DNA of 64,000 nt from positions 1,054,001 through 1,118,000 of the forward strand of contig NW_008805085.1 in assembly GCF_000004825.1 (NCBI RefSeq), in the 5' to 3' direction. The position numbers and the translations under genes are program-made. The notes under the pieces are model-generated. The model saw only the letters and a list, made by a program, of their open reading frames with translations. It had not been told where the DNA came from and searched no databases. The DNA comes from Heterostelium album PN500 (Eukaryota; Evosea; Eumycetozoa; Acytosteliales; Acytosteliaceae). Every line of letters begins with the position of its first letter. Position 1 is the stretch's first letter. Positions 57,831-64,000 of this stretch are shown piece after piece.

Positions 57831-59178
57831 ATGATGTATGATAATAGTATTAAATCATCTTCATCGTCGTTGTCGTCGGTGTCTCCTACCGCGATGAGAT
57901 TCGTACTTAGACAGAGTCCACAGAAATCTAGAGTTACCAACAACAATAGTAATAATATCAATAACACTCTAAATGATCATGGAATATCACGTACCAATAA
58001 CAATAGTCACTATCGCTCTGCTTTACCTTCATCATCATCATCATCAGTTTCTTCTTCTCATTCCTCTTCAATGTTAAATACGTCAAACAACTCTTCACTT
58101 CCTGATTTCTCTGATTTACATCTAGATGATAGTGGTTTGTCTACCGATGACAATAGCAATAGTCACTATCACAATAACCATACCTCTACAGATATAGATA
58201 GTAGTACCAACGATATCAATAGCAATAATAATAGTAATAGTAATATAGTAGATGTAGATCGTGATCCAATACCTCAATCTTCAATTTCATCGCATTCATT
58301 ATCACCATCATCGACCTCTACAAATAGAACTCCGAATAGACCGACAACCAATAGAACTCCGAATAGACTATCTACACAATCGCCAGCAACATCAATATCA
58401 TCACCAAGAAGATCATCTTCATCTTCAACAAACAATTTAACTACAAATACAAATACACCATCAAGATTTACACAGACACAGATACAACAAGAAGAAGATG
58501 ATGATAGTAGCGAATTTCAATTCCAGCAACAGCAACAACAACAGAATAATGATTCATTCGATAGTATTGATCAGTTTGAAGAGAGAACCAACAAACTATT
58601 ACATTTCATTGATGAATATAGTCATGTATATAATACCAACAACAACAACAATCAAAACAGAAATAATAATATTCAAAACACCAATTTAGTTAGTCCAACT
58701 AATATTTACAGATATCACAGTAATAACAACAGTTATTCTGATACATTTAATAATCAAAATAATAATAATCATCAAAACATTAATAACAATAACAATAACG
58801 GTAATAGTCATAACAATGTAAATGTATCCAATAATAATAATAATCAAGAATCATCTAGAATGATGAGTAACAGTAGTATCAACATGAACAGTACGATTGC
58901 ATCGAACAGAAAACAACAGCTCTCAACCAATCTAAATCTTATAAGACAAGCTTTAGAAAGAGAAATGAATGTTCTATATAGGTATGTCATAACAATATCA
59001 ACTAGTTAAATTCTTAAGAGTTATATTCTAACAACAAATATTCTATTCTTTTAGTAAACTTCAACAACTAAACAGTAATAATAGCAACAATATTTTAAGA
59101 CAAGAAATAGAAAATGAAATCGAATCAAAGAAATTACAACTTTCACTTTTGGAACAATCATTGGAATTACTACTCTAA
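57831..59178 (+). CDS. Asn/Ser-rich protein with C-terminal coiled coil, function unknown
   Basis: Two exons, 57831-58981 and 59055-59178, give 424 residues. I do not recognise the family. Residues 1-220 are Ser/Asn/Thr-rich with two tandem copies of TNRTPNR. A Gln-rich stretch follows, then one short conserved-looking helix (SFDSIDQFEERTNKLLHFID, about 243-262) and more poly-Asn. The last 55 residues are helical: RKQQLSTNLNLIRQALEREM, then SKLQQLNSN and a final IESKKLQLSLLEQSLELLL with heptad leucines. The spliced second exon, which completes the coiled coil in frame, is the best evidence that the gene is real. It may be a scaffold; nothing more can be said. Confidence 0.72.
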
Positions 59179-59774
59179 AATAAAACAAAACTGTTTTAAC
59201 TAAAGATCTTCCTACCTATTGATGTTCAATTCTTTAATTATCATTAATATTTTATGATATCTTTGCTACACAATGTCCACCCACTATCTAAGATTCCTTA
59301 TGATTCCCACATCAATCCCTGACTTGACAAGCTGTATAATCATCATTAATATCTAAAGATTTTAGTGAAATTTCTACTGTTATTTTTGCAATAATGTCTT
59401 TGGGAAAACAAAAAGGTTAGATTTTTTTGATAATCATTTTTTTTGCAAGCCAACACAACAATTGCAATGCATTTAAAAAATTTCGATTAAGATCAAAAAA
59501 ATATATTTTAAATAAATGATTTGTTTCATTTTTGTTTGTATTTTTTGTAAAAATTGTAAAACACTCAATATACATATTTTTTCTAACTTTTAAACACAAG
59601 ATAATAACATATTGTTGTTTTCATATTGTTTATATTAAATTAACATCACACATAGACTAATCAATCATTTTAGTTTAGTTATTTATTAATTCATTTATTA
59701 TTATTAATATATATTAGTTATATCATATTATTATATAAAAACATATATAAAAGAGATAGATAGATATTTAGAAA
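59179..59774. other. Intergenic region
   Basis: Between two plus-strand genes. The first 170 bases are less A+T-rich 3' flank; the rest is A+T-rich with promoter-like A/T tracts close to the guanine deaminase start. No gene seen. Confidence 0.5.
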
Positions 59775-61273
59775 ATGATTTCAAATGTTGCAAATAAGTA
59801 AGTTTTTTATATTGAAATTGTATAATTAAAACTTTTTTTAAATATGTTTCATTTTTTAATTTTCTAATTTTTTGTTAGAATTTCAAAGGTTTTCAGAGGA
59901 ACTATTATTCATTCATTGGAGATAAACAATGTTGAGATATTACAGAATGCTGCATTGGGTGTCGGTGAGAGTGGATCGATTGTTTTCCTCAAGAGAGACG
60001 TCGCCGATGACCAAGTGTTTGGTGAGATTGCAAAGGAATATTCATTCACAGACTCGCAGGTCGTCAATCTTGGCAAGAAGTTCTTGATTCCAGGATTCAT
60101 CGATACTCATGCACACGCACCACAATACCACAATGCCGGTACCGGTACTGACTTGCCACTACTGAAATGGCTCGAGAAATACACATTCCCAGTGGAATCG
60201 AAATTCCGTGAACTCAAGTTTGCCCGTGATGTCTACACCAAGGTAGTCGATCGTATGTTGAAAAACGGTACAACCACATGTTGTTACTTTGCCACCATTC
60301 ATTTGGATGCAACTCTGTTGCTGGCCGACATTGTCGGAGAGCGTGGACAGCGTGCATTCATCGGAAAGGTTTGTATGGACCGTAATTCACCGGACCACTA
60401 CGTAGAAACCACCGAACAATCGATCCAATCCACCAAACAATACATCGAAGAACTAAATAAACGTGGAAATCCATTGGTCCAGCCAATTATCACACCAAGA
60501 TTCGCTCCAACTTGCACCGACCACCTCCTTAAGGAACTTGGTGTCATCGCCAAAGATAAAGGAACAATGATTCAATCACATATCTCTGAGAATATAGATG
60601 AAGTTGCTTGGGTTAAATCAATTTTTCCAGAATTGAAATCATATACCGATGTATGTTGAAACCTAGCCGAGCAAAACAAAACAAACAAATGAGTTCATTA
60701 ACTAACTGTCCAAACATTTTTTTTTAGGTCTATAAACATTTTGATTTGTTAAATAAGAAAACAATTATGGCTCATGCAATTCACTTGAGCGATGAGGAGT
60801 TGGATACATTTGAAAAGTGTGAAGCTGGTATTTCACATTGTCCAGTGTCAAACTTTACTTTGGGTAGCGGTGCAATGGACGTTAGAAAAGTGTTGCGAAA
60901 GAATATTAAACTTGGTTTGGGTACTGATATCAGTGGTGGATACAGCAGCAGCATTCTCACTGTTATCAAAGACTCTTTGAAATGTTCAAACTCGATCTTC
61001 TTCCACGATAAGTCACACACTCCACTTAGCTACGAGGAAGCATTCTACCTTGCAACCGTCGGTGGTAGCAAGGTAGTTGAGCTGTCCGATCGTATAGGAA
61101 ACTTCTTGCCCGGCAAGGAATTCGACGCACAAGTCATCGATCCATTCTCTGCCAACTCACCATTCGATGTCTTTGAAGCCGACACCACTCACGATATCTT
61201 CCAAAAGTTTATTTTCAATGGTGATGATCGTAATGTAGACAGTGTATATGTCAAAGGAAGAAAAGTTATCTAA
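59775..61273 (+). CDS. gda: Guanine deaminase
   Basis: Zinc amidohydrolase converting guanine to xanthine and ammonia in purine catabolism, cytosolic. Three exons (59775-59797, 59879-60650, 60728-61273) give 446 residues, the family's usual length. Metal-binding His pair is in LIPGFIDTHAHAPQYHNAG. The HISE motif (MIQSHISENIDEVAWV) and a later His in TIMAHAIHLSDEEL supply further ligands, and the essential Asp lies in GLGTDISGGYSSSIL. The ring-binding RFAPTC (ITPRFAPTCTDHLL) is that of guanine deaminases rather than of chlorohydrolases. The 23-base first exon codes MISNVAN. Its join to KISKVFRGTIIHS is in phase. No peroxisomal or secretion signal is evident. Confidence 0.95.
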
Positions 61274-61793
61274 TAAAATAAAAAATAATTTAAATCATTC
61301 TTGAAATATGCAGCTGTTTGAAATTTTTTTTCATAATATTTGTTTTTTTTTTTTCTATTGATTTTAGAAGCAGTTTAAAATCAAACTAGAAATAAAAGTA
61401 CATCAAAATAACTAATTAAGTAATTTTATTTAATTTTATTTACCGTTGTTTTTAGAGCTTCTCTTTGAAATTGTTTAGAATAGGATGGATTCGACTCTAT
61501 TATAATAATATTCTTTGGATAAGTTAGAAGTTTGAAAACTCCCTTCTTTTCATATTAATTGGTCTAGCTTAAAGTATAAAAGAAAAGACTTTGGTTTTCT
61601 CTCCAGATAAAATAAAAATCTTATGCATTTATTATCTTTAAATCAAAAACTAAAATAAAAAAAACAAAACTACAATGTATTATTTATTTCTTATGATAAT
61701 TGTTTAGATTTTATTTAAAGAATATTTAGATTAGAGAACTGGATAAAATGATGAATAATTTTTTTTTAATTTTTAAATTTTGAGTAATAAAAC
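61274..61793. other. Convergent 3' intergenic region
   Basis: A+T-rich DNA between the stops of guanine deaminase and the B-box gene. No gene seen. Confidence 0.5.
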
Positions 61794-63253
61794 TTATAGT
61801 TGATACAATGTGCTTGCGCATTCCGATCGATCAGACTGATCATCTTGGAGAATCTTTTCCCATGTACCATTTTCAATAGAGAACATAAAATTTCTATCTT
61901 TTCCTCGGAGTGAATAAATATAGCTTTGGCCATCTATTGAAAGATAGATCAAACTGTGGTTGGAATCTGTTTTGGTTTTACTGTTGTCAAATATTTTGAT
62001 CTCATAGGTTTCGATATTGATTCGATGTAATCCTAATTCTGATTGAACATATATGTTGCCATTGCCGTCGGTACATACTCCTCTCGATGTGTATTTTGGT
62101 ACTCCAATTGGTAGGTCAATTGTTGATTTGTTGTTTATGTCAAATTTTAAAATCTTTTGGATCGCTGGTGTGAAGACATAGATAAAGTCTTTGAAGAAGA
62201 ATGTGAAATGATGGCAAGTTGCATCGAGATTGATTGTTGAATATTTCTCGAATGTTGAACTGTTTATGTTGTACCTGTAGATACTTGCTTTTGGTGAATT
62301 ATATCGATCGAACAAATAGATATGATCATGGCCATCGTAGCAAGCTGATACAAAAGAACATTTATCAATGCCTTTCATTTCATTAGTTTCTAATGATTTA
62401 TTGCCTATAGAATATTTTGTAAAATTATTATGTTTCGTTTTCAAACCACCAAACATGTAGATAAAGTCACCAACATTGACGCCAGAATTGTATGGAAATG
62501 TGTTCGTCATTTCTATATTTTGTTTCTCGAAATGAATGTTTTTTATATCTGAAATATTAATAATGGATATTTTACCATTTGTATCAGTTGATAATATATA
62601 TGATTGTCTGTTTTGATTGAATAGTTTCAATTTAATTGATGATTGAATTTGATTCTTGATGAGATTGATTTGCGCTTTGCTTACAATAAATTGATACTGT
62701 TGTGGTTTTGGTTGTTGATCGTATTCACTAACACTATTCAACTTGAGTATACTGTTGTGCTCGAGTAATATATTTAAAATGGAATGATCATCATTGTTTA
62801 ACTTGTTGGTGCCATCCATATAAAACACAGTATTTTTGTTGTTTTGAATGAATTCATTGTGATTTGATGATTGTGAAATCGATGTTATTATTGTTGATAT
62901 TTGATAACTCTCCGTTGTATCTGGTGATATCGATAGAGAAGATGATTGTGAATCGGATTGATCTATATTATCCTTTGGTTGGATGCTTGTGATTCGATTA
63001 TTGATAGAATTCAAAGATTTCATGACCATGATTTGTTTATCTATTTGTTGTTCGAGCTGTGCTTTGCCACTGACGATTGGCACCTTTAGCTTGTGTTCTT
63101 CGACAACAAGGAAATCATGTAAATCTTTGAATTTGTTTGATATTTCATTCTCGGTTTGTTGTAATTGTTGATACTCCTTTACTTTTGATTTCAAAGCATC
63201 GAATGTTGACTGAATACTTGCTTGAACTCTTAATCCTGATAAGATATTATTAC

Positions 63254-63284
<31 letters not shown>

Positions 63285-63464
63285 TGTGGTACTGGTCGTA
63301 TCTACAGTAACTCTATTGATATTTGATTTAATATTATCAATATGATCGAATGAGTGGCGTGAGTGTTGTGGTGCACAAGCAGGACACATTAAAACATTAC
63401 AATCATAACAAATGAAATCAGTACTTCTATTATGACTTCCACAAAAATTATTATTAATATTCAT
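61794..63464 (-). CDS. B-box zinc-finger protein with kelch-like C-terminal repeats
   Basis: A single exon on the minus strand; 556 residues. The N-terminus has a B-box: FCGSHNRSTDFICYDCNVLM then CPACAPQHSRHSFDHI, giving the Cys/His order C-x2-H-x8-C-x2-C...C-x2-C...H-x4-H. A coiled coil follows (about 85-170, with KSKVKEYQQLQQTENEIS and LEQQIDKQIMVMKSLNSI). The C-terminal 300 residues contain repeated strands such as GDFIYMFGG, GHDHIYLFDRYNSPKASIYR, FKDFIYVFTP and GNGNIYVQSELGLHRINI, which look like a kelch/propeller type. B-box-coiled-coil-propeller proteins form a large dictyostelid family; cell role unknown. The neighbouring partial gene is a close tandem paralogue. Confidence 0.82.
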
Positions 63465-63754
63465 ATTTAACTGTTAATAAATTTAATTTAAAAATGTTTT
63501 GAACAAATCGGGCATTTATTTTTTTGAGCATGAGTAGAATTTCTTGTTTCCCTCTTCACTCTATTTTTTTTGAACTAAAAATTACAAAAAAATAAATTAA
63601 TAATTATTTAATGATTATTTAAAATAGAAATTAATTAATATGAACTTCAAAATCGATAGCAGATCACACATGAGTTTAGAGAAATAATTTGTAAAATCCA
63701 ATATTTTTTTTATTTAAAATAGTTGATTATATTTAATTTAGGAAGCAATATTAA
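63465..63754. other. Short spacer between tandem B-box genes
   Basis: About 290 bases between the start of the complete B-box gene and the stop of the next copy, both on the minus strand. A+T-rich and without other features. It should carry the promoter of the complete gene and the 3' end of the next one. Confidence 0.5.
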
Positions 63755-64000
63755 CTATAGACGATACAATGTGCTGGCGCATTCCGATCGATCAGACTGA
63801 TCATCTTGGAGAATCTTTTCCCATGTACCATTTTCAATAGAGAAAATAAAATTTCTATCTTTTCCTAGGAGTGAATAAATATAGCTTTGGTCATCTATCG
63901 AATGATAGATCAAGTTGTGATGTTTGTAACTCGTGTTGATTTTACTGTTGTCAAATATTTTGATCTCATTGGTTTCAATATTGATTCGATGTAATCCTAA
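63755..64000 (-). CDS. B-box/propeller protein paralogue, 3' end only
   Basis: The last 81 codons of a gene that continues beyond the window; stop TAG at 63755-63757. The visible part is closely similar to the C-terminus of the complete copy: LGLHRINIETNEIKIFDNSK, then SIENGTWEKILQDDQSDRSE and ECASTLYRL against ECASTLYQL. The nucleotide match is nearly perfect over the last 130 bases and lower upstream (SYKHHNL against SNHSLIY), suggesting recent tandem duplication or local gene conversion. The B-box itself is not visible. Confidence 0.85.
   Translation of the reverse strand, partial: LGLHRINIETNEIKIFDNSKINTSYKHHNLIYHSIDDQSYIYSLLGKDRNFIFSIENGTWEKILQDDQSDRSECASTLYRL

Noticed and set aside
1-64000. 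tRNA, rRNA, spliceosomal RNA, CRISPR arrays, insertion sequences and retrotransposons
   Set aside because: I looked for conserved T-loop sequences, snRNA cores, the class I RNA motif, regular spaced repeats and transposase or reverse transcriptase motifs on both strands by eye and saw none; a covariance-model search could still find divergent RNAs.

Overview
The window looks like nuclear DNA of a dictyostelid social amoeba. The intergenic DNA is very A+T-rich with long A and T runs. Introns are short (mostly 50-250 bases), A+T-rich and GT...AG. Proteins carry long Asn, Gln, Ser and Thr homopolymer tracts. Coding exons are clearly richer in G+C than is typical of Dictyostelium discoideum, which suggests a group 1-3 relative (Cavenderia, Heterostelium/Polysphondylium or similar), but the species cannot be fixed from the sequence alone. 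I saw no tRNA, rRNA, CRISPR array, insertion sequence or intact transposon.

Layout. 0.3-4 kb: a SAM methyltransferase (+) and a FAR1/WRKY-GCM-like zinc-finger factor (-). 4-9.8 kb: an unusually long divergent non-coding stretch with two hairpins. 9.8-14.8 kb: a ubiquitin-flavoured trio, namely an alpha/beta hydrolase with a UIM-like tail, the proteasome ubiquitin receptor Rpn13/ADRM1, and a small elongin-B-like ubiquitin fold protein. 16.6-21.9 kb: serine palmitoyltransferase subunit 2 and a Ulp1/SENP SUMO protease with a frameshifted K/E-rich tail. 22.7-26.9 kb: two tandem cytochrome P450 genes. 27.9-30.5 kb: an RCC1-BTB-BTB protein. 30.8-37.6 kb: a segmental tandem duplication. Its left unit holds a broken type-B carboxylesterase and a truncated CH-domain pseudogene; its right unit holds an intact esterase and the 3' part of an intact CH-domain gene. 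38.5-46 kb: a phosphatidylinositol phosphate kinase, LAMTOR1-like Ragulator anchor and a BTB/T1 protein. 46.4-51.6 kb: a 1681-residue protein with a bacterial type I restriction HsdR-like helicase core followed by armadillo-like repeats. 52-64 kb: UPF3, a SET-MYND protein, an IF1-like ATPase inhibitor, EIF1AD, a degenerate gene remnant, an Asn/Ser-rich protein, guanine deaminase, and a tandem pair of B-box proteins, the second cut by the window end.

How the genes relate. Most are independent housekeeping genes: sphingolipid synthesis, proteasome, SUMO, nonsense-mediated decay, mTORC1 anchoring, phosphoinositide and purine metabolism. The items most worth following up are the eukaryotic HsdR-like helicase, the FAR1-like factor with its long upstream region, the duplication with two pseudogenes, and the frame break in the SUMO protease tail. 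Exon boundaries were joined by hand on GT/AG sites and reading-frame phase. Every multi-exon model closes in frame except where stated.
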